DNA of 64,000 nt, from the NCBI RefSeq assembly GCF_019711535.1, contig NZ_JAIGNP010000001.1, positions 682,001 to 746,000 of the forward strand, in the 5' to 3' direction. The notes beneath the pieces were generated by a model that made no database searches, was not told the DNA's origin, and was given only the letters and a program-made list of their open reading frames with translations. Positions 25,557 to 35,097 of the stretch are shown here, in pieces. Position 1 is the first letter of the stretch; the number at the start of each line of letters is the position of its first letter. The position numbers and the translations under genes were made by a program. The DNA is from Qipengyuania aestuarii (lineage in GTDB: Bacteria > Pseudomonadota > Alphaproteobacteria > Sphingomonadales > Sphingomonadaceae).

Positions 25557-26422
25557 CCGACGCTGGCGAGCAGCGCATCAATCGCGCTACGCACTTCAGG
25601 TTCATCGAGAGTAGGGGCGTGGCCGGCATCGGGCACGATCACCGTATCGGCATCGGGTGCGCGGCGCTGCATCTCGGACAGAGTATCCGTACTCAGCAAG
25701 GTGGATAATGCGCCGCGAACCAGAACCAGCGGCTTGTCGGCCAGCGCTTCGAACCCTGGCCACAGATCGGGTGGCACGGCATTCTGGCCCGCATCGTTGA
25801 AGGGATCTGCGATCTTCATGTCGTAATCGAACGCGATGCGGCCGTTGTTGCACAAGGTCATGGTTCTTTTCGCCATGCCCAGCCAGTCGTTCGTATCGAA
25901 AGATGGGTGCGATCCCCCATGCACTTCCTCCAGGCTCCGGGCCGCGTGCATCCAGGTCGGGAAGCTGCCTCCCTTGCCCAGATAGGTCCGGATACCTTCC
26001 ATACCCTGCGCATCGACTACCGGGCCGATATCGTTGAGCACCGCACCGGCAATTTTTTCGGGCGCGAACTGGGCCATCAACATGGTCATGATCCCGCCCA
26101 TCGAAGTCCCGATGGAAATGAATTTGCCCACTTCCTCCTGCGCCAGAAGTGCCGTGACATCCGAGATGTAGTTGGTCACCGCATAGGTTGCGCTATCCTC
26201 GGCATAGGCGCTCTGTCCGCGGCCGCGCATGTCAGGCACGATCACCCGGTGTCCTTTGGCCGCGATATGCGGCGCGAGGCTTTCGAAATCGCGGCTGTTT
26301 CGGGTGAGCCCATGCAGACAGAGGACTGCGGTCTTGCCAGTATCGCCCGCGGGATAGTCACGGAAGTACAGCTCCAGCCCATCGGGGCTCCGCCAGCTGC
26401 GTTCGCTATAATCGCTTTCCAT
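25553..26422 (-). CDS. Alpha/beta hydrolase
   Basis: The 289-residue alpha/beta-fold hydrolase has the oxyanion segment LCLHGLTRNSRDF, the nucleophile elbow GTSMGG near residue 105, the acid in the AFDYDMKIADPF region and the catalytic His in VPDAGHAPTLDEP. DMRGRGQS is the usual strand 4 motif. The substrate is unknown (ester, lactone or epoxide). The ATG at 26422 gives the normal N-terminus. It is divergent from selO with a 79-base gap and is translationally coupled to the glycosyltransferase gene. Confidence 0.87.
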   Translation of the reverse strand: MESDYSERSWRSPDGLELYFRDYPAGDTGKTAVLCLHGLTRNSRDFESLAPHIAAKGHRVIVPDMRGRGQSAYAEDSATYAVTNYISDVTALLAQEEVGKFISIGTSMGGIMTMLMAQFAPEKIAGAVLNDIGPVVDAQGMEGIRTYLGKGGSFPTWMHAARSLEEVHGGSHPSFDTNDWLGMAKRTMTLCNNGRIAFDYDMKIADPFNDAGQNAVPPDLWPGFEALADKPLVLVRGALSTLLSTDTLSEMQRRAPDADTVIVPDAGHAPTLDEPEVRSAIDALLASVG

Positions 26423-26501
26423 GAGCGCTCCGGTAGCGCGGCTTTGCGCAAATTTCGAGAGACGACTTGCATGGAGCCTGTCCGATGCCCATCCCAGTGA
26501 C

Positions 26502-27905
26502 ATGCCCAGCGCACCCGGCCCAGCCCCCTATCGCCCCGAAACACCCATTTCCCCCCTCGCCGAATGGCTCGCGGATGAAGTCGCCCCGGCTGCGTTCCCA
26601 GAGACGATCCTGCGGTTTCGCAACGACCGCTGGGCGCAGGCGGTCGGATTGGACCAGCTTTCGGAAAAGGACTGGCTGGGGCACTTCGGGAAGTTTCAGC
26701 CACTGGCGGAAAACCTGGCTACGCCCCTCGCCCTGCGCTACCACGGCCACCAGTTTCGCGTGTACAACCCTGATCTTGGCGACGGACGCGGCTTTCTGTT
26801 CGCTCAGATGCGCGATGGAGAGGGCCGTCTGCTCGATCTTGGCACCAAGGGCTCGGGACAGACGCCGTGGAGCCGCGCCGGTGACGGACGATTGACACTG
26901 AAAGGCGGCGTGCGGGAAATTCTGGCAACCGAAATGCTGGAAGCGCTCGGCGTCAACACCTCGAAAACTTTAAGCATCGTCGAAACCGGCGAAGAGCTGG
27001 TGCGCGGAGACGAGCCTTCGCCCACCCGTTCGGCCGTCATGACAAGGCTAAGTCACGGCCATATCCGCATCGGCACTTTCCAGCGCTTGCTCACACTCGA
27101 GGACAGCGAGAACATGAAAGCGCTGGTGGATTACTGCCTCACAGAGTTTCCAGGCCCGCCGCCGCCTTCTGAAGCACCGGGAAGCGAGCAGCCTGCCGTG
27201 CAGCTGATGCATTTGGTAGTCGAACGCCTCGCCGACCTTGCTGCCAGTTGGATGGTCGCCGGATTTGTTCACGGCGTCCTCAATACCGACAACATGAATA
27301 TTTCCGGCGAAAGTTTCGACTACGGGCCCTGGCGCTTCCTGCCCAAATGGGATCCCAAATTCACCGCCGCCTATTTCGATCACGGCGGCCTTTACGCATT
27401 TGGCCGCCAGCCCGAAGCGCTGCACTGGAATTGCGGCCAGCTTGCCATTGCGCTGCGCCTGATTGCAGACGCGCCGCCACTGATTGCTGCAATGGAGCGG
27501 TTTGGTCCGCTCTACATGGCTGCAGTCGGCAAACGCTGGTGCTGGCGTCTTGGCGTCGAAAGCCGCGGCGCGGAAGAAGACGGCAGACTGGTAGGAGCCT
27601 GCGAAGCGAAATTGTCGGCAAGTGGCGACCAACCGGACGCGTTTTTCCATCGCCATCGCGGTGGCCGCAACGCTGAGGGAGAGCTTGGTGAAATTCTGTC
27701 ACGCTATCGCGCGGTAGAAGTAGAAAACGATCACCCTTACTGGTCGGAAAGCACAGCCGAAAGCATGCTGATCGAAGAGGTCGAGGCAATCTGGTCTGCC
27801 ATAGATCAGCGCGACGATTGGCAGCCGCTGCACGATAAGGTGGACCACATTCGCAGGATGGGAGATGCGCATGGTCCTGCTCCGGAACCGGCAGGAAATG
27901 GCTAG
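26502..27905 (+). CDS. selO: Protein adenylyltransferase SelO (UPF0061/YdiU)
   Basis: The 467-residue pseudokinase-like protein transfers AMP from ATP to Ser, Thr or Tyr of target proteins. Family marks are RYHGHQFRVYNPDLGDGRG near residues 80-100, the GTKGSGQTPWSR loop, LTLKGGVREILATEMLEALGVNTSKT, HGVLNTDNMNISG (metal and active-site Asp) and DYGPWRFL. It lacks the C-terminal selenocysteine or Cys of longer homologues, as is usual for this alphaproteobacterial branch. ATG at 26502 is used; upstream sequence is not conserved in composition. Confidence 0.88.
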   Translation: MPSAPGPAPYRPETPISPLAEWLADEVAPAAFPETILRFRNDRWAQAVGLDQLSEKDWLGHFGKFQPLAENLATPLALRYHGHQFRVYNPDLGDGRGFLFAQMRDGEGRLLDLGTKGSGQTPWSRAGDGRLTLKGGVREILATEMLEALGVNTSKTLSIVETGEELVRGDEPSPTRSAVMTRLSHGHIRIGTFQRLLTLEDSENMKALVDYCLTEFPGPPPPSEAPGSEQPAVQLMHLVVERLADLAASWMVAGFVHGVLNTDNMNISGESFDYGPWRFLPKWDPKFTAAYFDHGGLYAFGRQPEALHWNCGQLAIALRLIADAPPLIAAMERFGPLYMAAVGKRWCWRLGVESRGAEEDGRLVGACEAKLSASGDQPDAFFHRHRGGRNAEGELGEILSRYRAVEVENDHPYWSESTAESMLIEEVEAIWSAIDQRDDWQPLHDKVDHIRRMGDAHGPAPEPAGNG

Positions 27906-27986
27906 CGTTCGCGATTTGACGGCGCCTTCCCTAAGGCACATAGGCCGTTGCAACTAAGATAACGGGTTCAAGGACAAGGTATTCCA

Positions 27987-29435
27987 GTGTCAGACATGAT
28001 GATTTCGACCGAGCCGGCAACCGGCAACCAGATCTGGCGCGGCAAGGTCGGCAATGTCGACCGCGCGATGGAACGGGCGCTTTCAGCCAAGACCGGTTGG
28101 GCCCGCGAATCCACGGCGAGGCGCATGGAACTGGTCCGCCGGTTCGCCAACGAAGTGCTGAAGCATGCAGATCCGTTCGCCGAATTGATCGCTCGCGAGA
28201 CCGGTAAGCCGTTGTGGGAAGCGCGCACCGAAGTCGAAGCCGTAAAGAACAAGGTCGAGATTTCGATTACCGCCTTTGCCGAGCGCACCGGCCAGAAAAA
28301 ACTGGATAGCGCACTTCAGGGAAGCGCCGGTCTGCGCCATAAGCCCCACGGCGTGATGGCCGTCCTCGGCCCGTATAATTTCCCGGCACATCTGCCGAAC
28401 GGCCACATCGTCCCTGCCCTGATTGCCGGCAATGTCGTCGTCTTCAAACCCAGCGAGAAGACCCCGGCGGTCGGCGAATTCCTGACCAAGCTCTTCCATG
28501 AGGCTGGAATTCCGGAGGACGTCGTTCAATGCGTGCATGGCGGAGCCGATATCGGTAAAGCGCTGGTCGCCCATCCGTCGATCGACGGGCTCTTGTTCAC
28601 CGGATCGGCCCCGGCCGGGATTGCGATCAACAAGAAGCTTGCTGGCGATCCGAGCAAGATCGTTGCGCTAGAGATGGGCGGCAACAATCCCATCGTGATG
28701 CTCGAGACCCCCAAGATCGAAGACGCGGCAGTCACCATCATCCAATCTGCCTTCACAACGGCGGGCCAGCGCTGCACCGCTGCCCGCCGCTTGATCGTGC
28801 CGGACAACTTTTACGATCAGATCGTTCCTGCGGTCAAAACTCTGGCCGAGCGCCTGCTCGTCGACGAACCTTTCGCCGATCCGCAGCCGTTCATGGGCAC
28901 GGTGATCGACAACCAAGCTGCCGATTTGCTGGTCGAGAGCCGCGAGGCCCTACTAGAACGCGGCGGCGAGGATATTCTGGCGATGACCCGGCCGAATACA
29001 GATCTGCCTTTCCTCACGCCCGGCATCATCGATGTGACCGCGATTTCCGACCGCCCCGACGTGGAACTGTTCGGCCCCCTTTTGCAGGTTATCAGGGTGG
29101 CCGACTTCGATGCCGCAATCGCAGAGGCCAATAACACCCGTTATGGTCTCTCGGCATCGCTTATCGGTGGTGACCCGAAGGATTTCGAGCGTTTCTGGGC
29201 AGAAATACGGGCCGGAATCGTCAACTGGAACAAGCCAACCAACGGAGCATCGTCAGCGGCTCCGTTTGGCGGTATCGGCTTGTCGGGCAACCATCGCCCT
29301 GCCGCCTTCTATGCAGCGGATTACTGTGCTTATCCTGTCGCAAGCACCGAGACGGACCAGCCACGGGCGAGCATCGGCATTGGCCTGAAAGATACGAGCC
29401 AGCCGGTCCGCAAGTCGAAAGATGCCCACAAATAG
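27987..29435 (+). CDS. astD: Succinylglutamate-semialdehyde dehydrogenase AstD
   Basis: The 482-residue aldehyde dehydrogenase has the catalytic Cys in TTAGQRCTAARRL near residue 257, Glu in VALEMGGNNP near 232 and NAD-binding FTGSAPAG. GVMAVLGPYNFPAHLPNGHIVPAL is characteristic of AstD, which oxidises N-succinylglutamate semialdehyde in the arginine succinyltransferase pathway. None of astA, astB, astC or astE is adjacent, so either the pathway genes lie elsewhere or the enzyme acts on a related aldehyde. ATG at 27987 is preceded by an AAGGACAAGG purine run. Confidence 0.85.
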   Translation: MSDMMISTEPATGNQIWRGKVGNVDRAMERALSAKTGWARESTARRMELVRRFANEVLKHADPFAELIARETGKPLWEARTEVEAVKNKVEISITAFAERTGQKKLDSALQGSAGLRHKPHGVMAVLGPYNFPAHLPNGHIVPALIAGNVVVFKPSEKTPAVGEFLTKLFHEAGIPEDVVQCVHGGADIGKALVAHPSIDGLLFTGSAPAGIAINKKLAGDPSKIVALEMGGNNPIVMLETPKIEDAAVTIIQSAFTTAGQRCTAARRLIVPDNFYDQIVPAVKTLAERLLVDEPFADPQPFMGTVIDNQAADLLVESREALLERGGEDILAMTRPNTDLPFLTPGIIDVTAISDRPDVELFGPLLQVIRVADFDAAIAEANNTRYGLSASLIGGDPKDFERFWAEIRAGIVNWNKPTNGASSAAPFGGIGLSGNHRPAAFYAADYCAYPVASTETDQPRASIGIGLKDTSQPVRKSKDAHK

Positions 29436-29443
29436 CCCACGGT

Positions 29444-29466
29444 AAAGGGCGCCGCCCGCCCCTTTT
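29444..29466 (+). terminator. Probable Rho-independent terminator after astD
   Basis: AAAGGGCG and CGCCCCTTT form a short G+C-rich hairpin with one bulge, followed by TTTTT, just after the astD stop. Confidence 0.6.
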
Positions 29467-29547
29467 TGCAAGGGTTCAGACGACGCCCACTGCGACCCGA
29501 AGGTCGCCTCCAGGCTGCGGGTGGGCACAGCCTGAAGCTTGTTCAAA

Positions 29548-30009
29548 TCAGCCGCAGCGCGTGCTGGATCGGTCGATCGTGCGGCCAAGCAAGGCGCCGG
29601 CTGCGCCGCCAAGGATGGCTCCCAAGGTGCGATCGCCATTTCGGCCCGCAACTTCGTGGCCAATCAGCGCGCCCACCCCTGCTCCGACCAGCAGGCCGGT
29701 AGTGCCATCGTCCTTGCGGCAATAATAGCGATCGTCACGCCCGCGCCATATCCGCGTATCGCGGCGAACGGGCTGCCCCCAATTGCGATCATAACCCATG
29801 TAATAGGGGCGGCGTTCGCCATAATAACGGTCGCCCCGATAATCGCGGTTCCGTTTCCACTTTTTGCCGTGCTCATAAACCATATCGCCCGTCGCAATCG
29901 AATGAGCCTGCGGAGCGGAGTGAGAAGGCACTGCGGCCGCTGCCGGAATACCCAGCGAAAGGCCAGTGGTGGCAATTGCGATTGAAATTGTCTTGATGAG
30001 TTTGGGCAT
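29548..30009 (-). CDS. Glycine-zipper 2TM domain envelope protein
   Basis: The 153-residue protein has a Sec signal peptide (GLSLGIPAAAAV near residue 25), a Tyr/Arg-rich middle region (YRGDRYYGERRPYYMGYDR) and a C-terminal pair of glycine-zipper helices: TGLLVGAGVGALIGHEVAG and TLGAILGGAAGALLGRTID. This is the 17-kDa surface antigen (Rick_17kDa_Anti) pattern. Such proteins associate with the outer membrane; the exact role is unknown. The lone Cys is near the C-terminus, so it is not a lipoprotein. It is convergent with astD. Confidence 0.85.
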   Translation of the reverse strand: MPKLIKTISIAIATTGLSLGIPAAAAVPSHSAPQAHSIATGDMVYEHGKKWKRNRDYRGDRYYGERRPYYMGYDRNWGQPVRRDTRIWRGRDDRYYCRKDDGTTGLLVGAGVGALIGHEVAGRNGDRTLGAILGGAAGALLGRTIDRSSTRCG

Positions 30010-30191
30010 TGGTTAGTCCTTTCGGCCGTGTTCGACTCGTAATTCCCTGTCTGCCGTTCATCATTAGGATCGATTACCTGAACAGAACGCAACCGATCTG
30101 GAAGAATCCGATTTATCGACGAGGCGTGTATCTGACAGGGACAAGTTGATGCTTGCCGCGTGAAGGCGGCGGGCCTACGCGGCAGCTATTC

Positions 30192-31100
30192 ATGGAACCG
30201 ACAGCAAAAGAGCATCCCAAGACTGGCCTCGGCGCTGCCGTGGGGGCCTATGTTATATGGGGTTTCCTCCCTCTCTACCTTCTTCTCGTGAAAGAGGTCC
30301 CAGCGCTCGAATTCGTTGGTTGGCGAATTATCTGGACGCTTCCGCTTTGCCTCTTGATCGTCTTGGTCCGTCAGCAATTTCCGCAACTTCGCGATGCGCT
30401 GAGAAGCCCGAAAACAATGGGATGGCTGCTTCTTTCGGCGACGCTCATCGCGGTCAACTGGGTGGTCTATGTCTGGGCCATTCAGAACGGCAATGTCTAT
30501 GCGGCAAGCCTTGGGTATTACATAAACCCGCTGGTTAACGTGCTCCTCGGCACACTCCTTCTCAAGGAAACCCTGTCGCGGCTGCAATGGCTGGCCGTGG
30601 GACTGGCGGGCGTGGGTGTCTCCTTGCTCATCGGGGGCGCATTGACCACGCTCTGGATCAGCCTGACCCTGGCGCTGAGCTTCGGATCCTACGGCCTTAT
30701 TCGCAAGCAGGTGGACGTAGGGGCATTACCCGGCCTCACGATAGAGTCGCTGGTTCTGCTGGTTCCTGCTGCCGGCGTGACCTGGTATTATGCCGGTTTG
30801 CCGGCAGGCTCCGGCTTTTCCCAGAGCATCGGTCTCAGCCTTGCTATTATGCTTGGCGGAGTGCTGACCGCCATTCCGCTTTTGATGTTCGCGATTGCCG
30901 CGCGGCGACTGCCCTATTCCACCCTCGGTTTCATCCAGTTCCTCGCCCCCAGTATCGTCTTCTTGTTGGGGCTGACTGTCTTCGGAGAAGAACTGAAGAC
31001 CGCTCAGATTGCCTGCTTCGCCTGCATCTGGGGGGCCGCAGCCATTTTCGTCTGGGACCTGTGGTCGCGTTCCCGCGTCAGGAAACCAGCCGCCATTTAA
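30192..31100 (+). CDS. rarD: RarD family EamA-type transporter
   Basis: The 302-residue polytopic protein has ten helices arranged as two EamA repeats. [30 protein letters not shown] and [16 protein letters not shown] are typical of RarD (chloramphenicol-sensitive protein), a putative drug/metabolite exporter of the DMT superfamily. The substrate is unknown. The first possible start at 30153 gives a poor N-terminal extension, so ATG 30192 is chosen. Its 3' end overlaps the convergent pyrC gene by 23 bases. Confidence 0.88.
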   Translation: MEPTAKEHPKTGLGAAVGAYVIWGFLPLYLLLVKEVPALEFVGWRIIWTLPLCLLIVLVRQQFPQLRDALRSPKTMGWLLLSATLIAVNWVVYVWAIQNGNVYAASLGYYINPLVNVLLGTLLLKETLSRLQWLAVGLAGVGVSLLIGGALTTLWISLTLALSFGSYGLIRKQVDVGALPGLTIESLVLLVPAAGVTWYYAGLPAGSGFSQSIGLSLAIMLGGVLTAIPLLMFAIAARRLPYSTLGFIQFLAPSIVFLLGLTVFGEELKTAQIACFACIWGAAAIFVWDLWSRSRVRKPAAI

Positions 31101-32124
31101 GTGTTTCGCCAGCATGGAAAGGTACGATGGATGCATCTCCTCCATCGACTTCTTCAGGCACAGCAACGTCCACCTTTTCCAGCGTAACGCTGCCTTCATT
31201 CACCGGCAGTCCGTAAAATTCCGGCCCGTTGAAGCTGGCAAAACTTTCGAACTGCCCTAGCGCGCCCACTTCATCGAACACCTCAACATAGCTTTCCAAA
31301 GCATAGGGCGCATTGAAGATACCCGCGCACCCGCAGTCGCTTTCCTTCGCATGGCGATGATGCGGCGCACTGTCCGTGCCGAGAAAGTATTTCTTCGAAC
31401 CCGATGTGGCCGCCCTGCGGAGCGCCAGCCTGTGTTCCTCCCGCTTGGCAACCGGTAGGCAGAACATGTGAGGGCGGATGCCGCCGACGAGTATGGCGTT
31501 GCGATTGATATGAAGATGCTGGGGAGTGATTGTCGCCCCCACATTCGGCCCGGCACCATCGACGAATTCGACTGCCTGCCTGGTGGTGATGTGTTCGAAG
31601 ATGACCTTCAGATGCGGCATACGATCGACCAGCGGTGAGAGGATGCGATCGATAAAAACTGCCTCGCGATCGAAAATATCGATATCGGCATGAGTGACCT
31701 CGCCGTGAACGCAAAGCGGCATGCCTATGGCCGCCATTCGCTCCAGCACGCTTTCGATGTTGGCGATATCGGTCACCCCGTGAGAGGAATTGGTGGTCGC
31801 GCCTGCCGGATAGAGCTTTGCCGCCGTAAGGACGCCATCGGCAAAGCCTGCGGCCAGGTCGTCTGCATCGGTCTGGTCGGTGAGGTAGGCAGTCATCAAC
31901 GGTGTGAAGTCGTTGCCCTCTGGGACCGCCTCGAGCAGCCGCTCGCGATAAGCCCTCGCCAAAGCGGTCGTGGTCACCGGAGGTGAGAGATTGGGCATGA
32001 CGATCGCTCGAGCGAATTGGCGCGCAGTATGAGGGACCACGGCCCGCATTGTAGCGCCGTCGCGAAAATGGAGGTGCCAGTCGTCTGGTCGGCGGATGGT
32101 GAGTGAGTCGGCGGGATTCGTCAT
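31078..32124 (-). CDS. pyrC: Dihydroorotase
   Basis: The 348-residue class II dihydroorotase closes carbamoyl aspartate to dihydroorotate in pyrimidine synthesis. Binuclear zinc ligands are visible: HLHFRDG near residue 17, the carboxylated Lys in [12 protein letters not shown] near 100, His in [20 protein letters not shown] and later HITT and Asp in FLGTDSAPH. The substrate-binding Arg is in HFRDG. The gene converges on rarD with a 23-base overlap and is divergent from the ygfZ gene with a 39-base gap. Confidence 0.95.
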   Translation of the reverse strand: MTNPADSLTIRRPDDWHLHFRDGATMRAVVPHTARQFARAIVMPNLSPPVTTTALARAYRERLLEAVPEGNDFTPLMTAYLTDQTDADDLAAGFADGVLTAAKLYPAGATTNSSHGVTDIANIESVLERMAAIGMPLCVHGEVTHADIDIFDREAVFIDRILSPLVDRMPHLKVIFEHITTRQAVEFVDGAGPNVGATITPQHLHINRNAILVGGIRPHMFCLPVAKREEHRLALRRAATSGSKKYFLGTDSAPHHRHAKESDCGCAGIFNAPYALESYVEVFDEVGALGQFESFASFNGPEFYGLPVNEGSVTLEKVDVAVPEEVDGGDASIVPFHAGETLKWRLVS

Positions 32125-32163
32125 GATGGTTGCCTATGGCCGCAGGGGGCCTATCTGTCACCC

Positions 32164-32898
32164 ATGACAGCAACTCGCCTAATGAACCGCGCCGTGATCC
32201 GTGTCAGCCCGCAGGACGATGGCGAGGATGTTCCAGCTTTCCTCCAGGGACTGCTGACGAATGACGTAACGAAACAGCTGCCTGTCTACGCCGGTCTCCT
32301 GACCCCTCAGGGCAAGGCCATGTTCGACATGCTGGTGTGGCCGGCCGCGGGTGGCACACTGTTGCTCGACTGCGAAGCCGAACATGCAGAAGAACTTGCC
32401 AAAAGGCTGTCTCTCTACAGGCTGCGGCGCAAGATCGATATTGAGGTCGACGAAACAGTGGCAGTTCACTGGGAAGAGCACGTCGGTGATGGAGGCGCGC
32501 CCGATCCGCGGCTCGCATCGCTCGGTCAGCGATGGATCGCACCTGCAACCGACAACGATGCCGCAGCCGATGAACGCTACCGCGCCCATCGGCTTTCGCT
32601 AGGAGTGCCAGAGGGACGCGATGAACTGGCCGACATTCTTTGGTTGGAAACCAACGCGGTGGAGCTCAACGGCGTTGCTTTCGACAAAGGCTGCTACATC
32701 GGCCAGGAAAACACTGCCCGTATGAACTGGCGCAGCAAGGTCAATCGGCGCTTGCTGGTGGTCCCGCTCGACCGGTCGGACGAAAAACGCCGCAAAGTCG
32801 CTTACGAGCACCTTCGTCTCGCCGTAGACCACGTGAGAGTTGCTGACATCGAACGTGAAAAAGCGCCCGAATGGATGGCTTCATCTCTCACCGAGTGA
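32164..32898 (+). CDS. ygfZ: Folate-binding protein YgfZ (IBA57/GcvT-like)
   Basis: The 244-residue GcvT-fold protein carries the YgfZ signature KGCYIGQENTARM at about residues 179-191 (consensus KGCYxGQE). FLQGLLTNDVTK at the N-terminus is also typical. YgfZ and its mitochondrial counterpart IBA57 support maturation or repair of certain [4Fe-4S] enzymes in a tetrahydrofolate-dependent manner. The protein is cytoplasmic. It is convergent with the following TetR gene. Confidence 0.9.
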   Translation: MTATRLMNRAVIRVSPQDDGEDVPAFLQGLLTNDVTKQLPVYAGLLTPQGKAMFDMLVWPAAGGTLLLDCEAEHAEELAKRLSLYRLRRKIDIEVDETVAVHWEEHVGDGGAPDPRLASLGQRWIAPATDNDAAADERYRAHRLSLGVPEGRDELADILWLETNAVELNGVAFDKGCYIGQENTARMNWRSKVNRRLLVVPLDRSDEKRRKVAYEHLRLAVDHVRVADIEREKAPEWMASSLTE

Positions 32899-32914
32899 GT
32901 TGCGCCGGTCGCTT

Positions 32915-33505
32915 TCAGGTTTGAGTTTCCAGAGCGCCTGTCAGCATTCTTTCGGCCCGATCGCGGGCTGCGGTATCCGGAAGCCCTAGAGACCGGGAAA
33001 GAGCAGTTCCGATAAGCGCATCGCCAAGCGCCATCAGGACAAGGCCGAGTGTCTCCTCGTGGACCTGCAAAGGCTGCGCCAGATGCAGCGCCTCTTCCGG
33101 TGCGATTTCGTCCACCAATTGATGAATGGTTTCCACAATCGGCGTAAGTGCATCCTCGTTCCCAGTCAGAATCATCCAACTGGCAAGCGCTCCGGCACCT
33201 TCCTTGTCGAAAGCATCGAATGCGAGATCGACTACCTCGCGCGGCCGACCGAGGCCGGCTCTGCTTGCGCGTACGGCGTCGGCGATGGTCGAACAGACCG
33301 TTTCCGCCAAATGGCGGGCAAGTTCTTTCTGCAATCCGGCCGCGGACCCGAAATGATGAAGCAGATTGGCGTGTGTCCGCCCGATCCGCGACGCGACGGC
33401 CTTGAGCGTAACAGATTGCGGACCCATTTCGATCAGGAGCAGCCGAGCCGCCTCCAGGGCTGCCAGACGGGATTCCTCCGGGGAAAGACGCTTGCGAGTA
33501 GCCAT
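32915..33505 (-). CDS. TetR family regulator controlling the PF10118 hydrolase gene
   Basis: The 196-residue TetR-type repressor has an N-terminal domain ARLLLIEMGPQSVTLKAVASR followed by HANLLHHFGSAAGLQKELARH, the recognition helix and its flank, then an all-helical effector domain. ATG at 33505 (MATRKRLS) is chosen; the longer frame has no HTH-like content. It is divergent from a metal-dependent hydrolase gene, and the 98 bases between them hold two palindromes, so it likely represses both. A fatty-acyl or similar hydrophobic effector is possible but unproven. Confidence 0.85.
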   Translation of the reverse strand: MATRKRLSPEESRLAALEAARLLLIEMGPQSVTLKAVASRIGRTHANLLHHFGSAAGLQKELARHLAETVCSTIADAVRASRAGLGRPREVVDLAFDAFDKEGAGALASWMILTGNEDALTPIVETIHQLVDEIAPEEALHLAQPLQVHEETLGLVLMALGDALIGTALSRSLGLPDTAARDRAERMLTGALETQT

Positions 33506-33554
33506 CGCCCGAAGCGTTATCGCATCATTTGCCTTTCGCAACCCCGGAGGGGTC

Positions 33555-33600
33555 ACTTATTGACATTAATGTCAGTAAGTCCTAATTTACATTGCTGTAA
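33555..33600. promoter_or_regulatory. Two adjacent operator palindromes
   Basis: A 26-base near-perfect palindrome (33555-33580; one mismatch pair) centres on TGACATTAATGTCA. A second, TTACATTGCTGTAA (33587-33600), follows directly and resembles the first in sequence. Both lie between the divergent TetR and hydrolase genes and are best read as tandem TetR operators. Confidence 0.75.
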
Positions 33601-33603
33601 GTG

Positions 33604-34491
33604 ATGATGGAGATTGCCTTGAACGCACTGGCATCCAAACAAGCAAATCCTTCCGCTCCAACCCCCGCCGATCTGACGATTACGGTGCGTGACGAGCGCT
33701 TCAACCGTGCTGCCGCGCCTCGGCGCTGGTGGGCTGGAGACCCGTTCGGAACAGCTTGGCACAATGCGCTGTCGGCGACCTTTCCGCGCGGTGAAGCTTT
33801 CTTCATCGAAGCAGTAAAGGCCCACCGCGAAGGTGCCGATCCTCGGCTAGAAGCCGAAATCCGAGCGTTCGTACGGCAGGAAATCAACCATACTCGGGAG
33901 CACATCGCCTTCAATCGCCTAGCCGCAGACCACGGCTACGACATCAAGGCGATCGACAAGCGAGTAGAAGAGCTGCTGGCGATGACGAAGGAGAGGCCGG
34001 TAATCTTCAACCTCGCCACGACCATGGCGCTCGAACACTATACTGCGATGATGGCCGCAGAATTTCTCGCCAACCCAGCCCATTTCGATAACGCCGATCC
34101 GGAAGTTCGCGCGATGTGGGAATGGCACGCCGTGGAAGAAATCGAACACAAGGGCGTGGCTTACGATACGTGGAACCACGCGACCAAAGACTGGCCCAAG
34201 GCGAAGCGATATAAACTACGCACCATCATGATGCTGCTGGTCACGTTTCATTTCTTCCGTAACCGCTGGACCGATTCGCTTGAATTGCTCGCGCAAGACG
34301 GGATTACGGGATGGAAGGCCAAGTGGGGTATGTTCAAATACCTCGCAATCTCGCCCGGGGTGGTGCGCCGCATCGTTCCGGCATGGCTCTCCTATTTCAA
34401 GCCAGGTTTCCATCCTTGGGATCACGACGATCGCGCGCTGATCGGCAAGTATGAGGGCGAATTTCAAGCGGCGCTCAGCCCCGCTGAATAA
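33604..34491 (+). CDS. PF10118-type metal-dependent hydrolase
   Basis: The protein of about 295 residues matches the uncharacterised predicted metal-dependent hydrolase family (PF10118): RRWWAGDPFGTAWHNALSATFPRGE, then VRQEINHTREHIAFNRLA and WHAVEEIEHKGVAYD, with Glu/His pairs in a ferritin-like helical arrangement. The HTREH and EWHAVEEIEHK motifs probably bind two metals. The reaction is unknown; links to lipid metabolism have been suggested for the family. ATG codons at 33604 and 33607 are possible, but a TTG at 33619 with GGAG 6 bases before it would leave the operators in a leader and is also plausible. Confidence 0.8.
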   Translation: MMEIALNALASKQANPSAPTPADLTITVRDERFNRAAAPRRWWAGDPFGTAWHNALSATFPRGEAFFIEAVKAHREGADPRLEAEIRAFVRQEINHTREHIAFNRLAADHGYDIKAIDKRVEELLAMTKERPVIFNLATTMALEHYTAMMAAEFLANPAHFDNADPEVRAMWEWHAVEEIEHKGVAYDTWNHATKDWPKAKRYKLRTIMMLLVTFHFFRNRWTDSLELLAQDGITGWKAKWGMFKYLAISPGVVRRIVPAWLSYFKPGFHPWDHDDRALIGKYEGEFQAALSPAE

Positions 34492-34510
34492 CCTAGGCTC
34501 CTCAGATATC

Positions 34511-34548
34511 AAAAGGGCCCCCGGAACACGAAATCCGGGGGCCTTTTT
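34511..34548 (+). terminator. Strong terminator after the hydrolase gene
   Basis: A 15-bp stem (34511-34525 with 34534-34548, one imperfect pair) has the core GGCCCCCGGA/TCCGGGGGCC and ends in TTTTT. The AAAA on the other side also makes it usable for the convergent GNAT gene. Confidence 0.9.
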
Positions 34549-34557
34549 GGTTAGAAA

Positions 34558-35097
34558 TCAGGCTGCTTGTAAACTCGGCCCATCATCGGCGGCCAGATCG
34601 AGCAGATAGGTTACGCATTCCGCTTCCTCGCCCCGGCCGCAACTGTGGCGCTTAACGGTTTTGCCGGTTGGCCGAAAACCAAGCTTTCGCAGCACCTTGC
34701 CCGACGCAGGATTGTCAACGAAATGTCCCGCCTGAACACGCTCGTAGCCTAGGATCCTGGCGACTTCGAGCACGCCCCGAGCAGCTTCTGTCGCGTAGCC
34801 CCGCCCCCAGTAAGGACGTGCAATCCAGTAGCCCAGTTCAACTCCGCCATCCAAGTCGCCGAGGCCGGCGCCGCCGATAATGCTCGACCCATCGCTGCCG
34901 GGAAGCGTCAGCAAAAAGCTGGGCGTCATGGGATTTTTTTCCATCGCCACGAATTGCCGGGCATGTTCCGGAAGATAGGGCCACGGCGCACGCGCGAGAT
35001 TGCGGACGACGCCTCGATCGGCGATCCCCCCAAACAAGGCTTCTGCATCTTCAGGCCAGGCAGGCCGCAGCAGCAGCCTCTTCGTAACATGGAACAT
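34558..35097 (-). CDS. GNAT family N-acetyltransferase (RimJ/RimL-like)
   Basis: The 179-residue GNAT protein has the RimJ/RimL-type layout: KRLLLRPAWPEDAEALF, then GGVELGYWIARPYWGRGYATEA (acetyl-CoA pyrophosphate-binding loop near residue 98) and VQAGHFVDNPASGKVLRKLGF. It would transfer an acetyl group from acetyl-CoA to an amine, perhaps a protein N-terminus or a small molecule. It is transcribed away from the ribosomal genes upstream. Confidence 0.87.
   Translation of the reverse strand: MFHVTKRLLLRPAWPEDAEALFGGIADRGVVRNLARAPWPYLPEHARQFVAMEKNPMTPSFLLTLPGSDGSSIIGGAGLGDLDGGVELGYWIARPYWGRGYATEAARGVLEVARILGYERVQAGHFVDNPASGKVLRKLGFRPTGKTVKRHSCGRGEEAECVTYLLDLAADDGPSLQAA

Noticed and set aside
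30153..30191. Longer N-terminus for RarD
   Set aside because: The extra 13 residues do not resemble the family start, and the ATG at 30192 gives the normal length.
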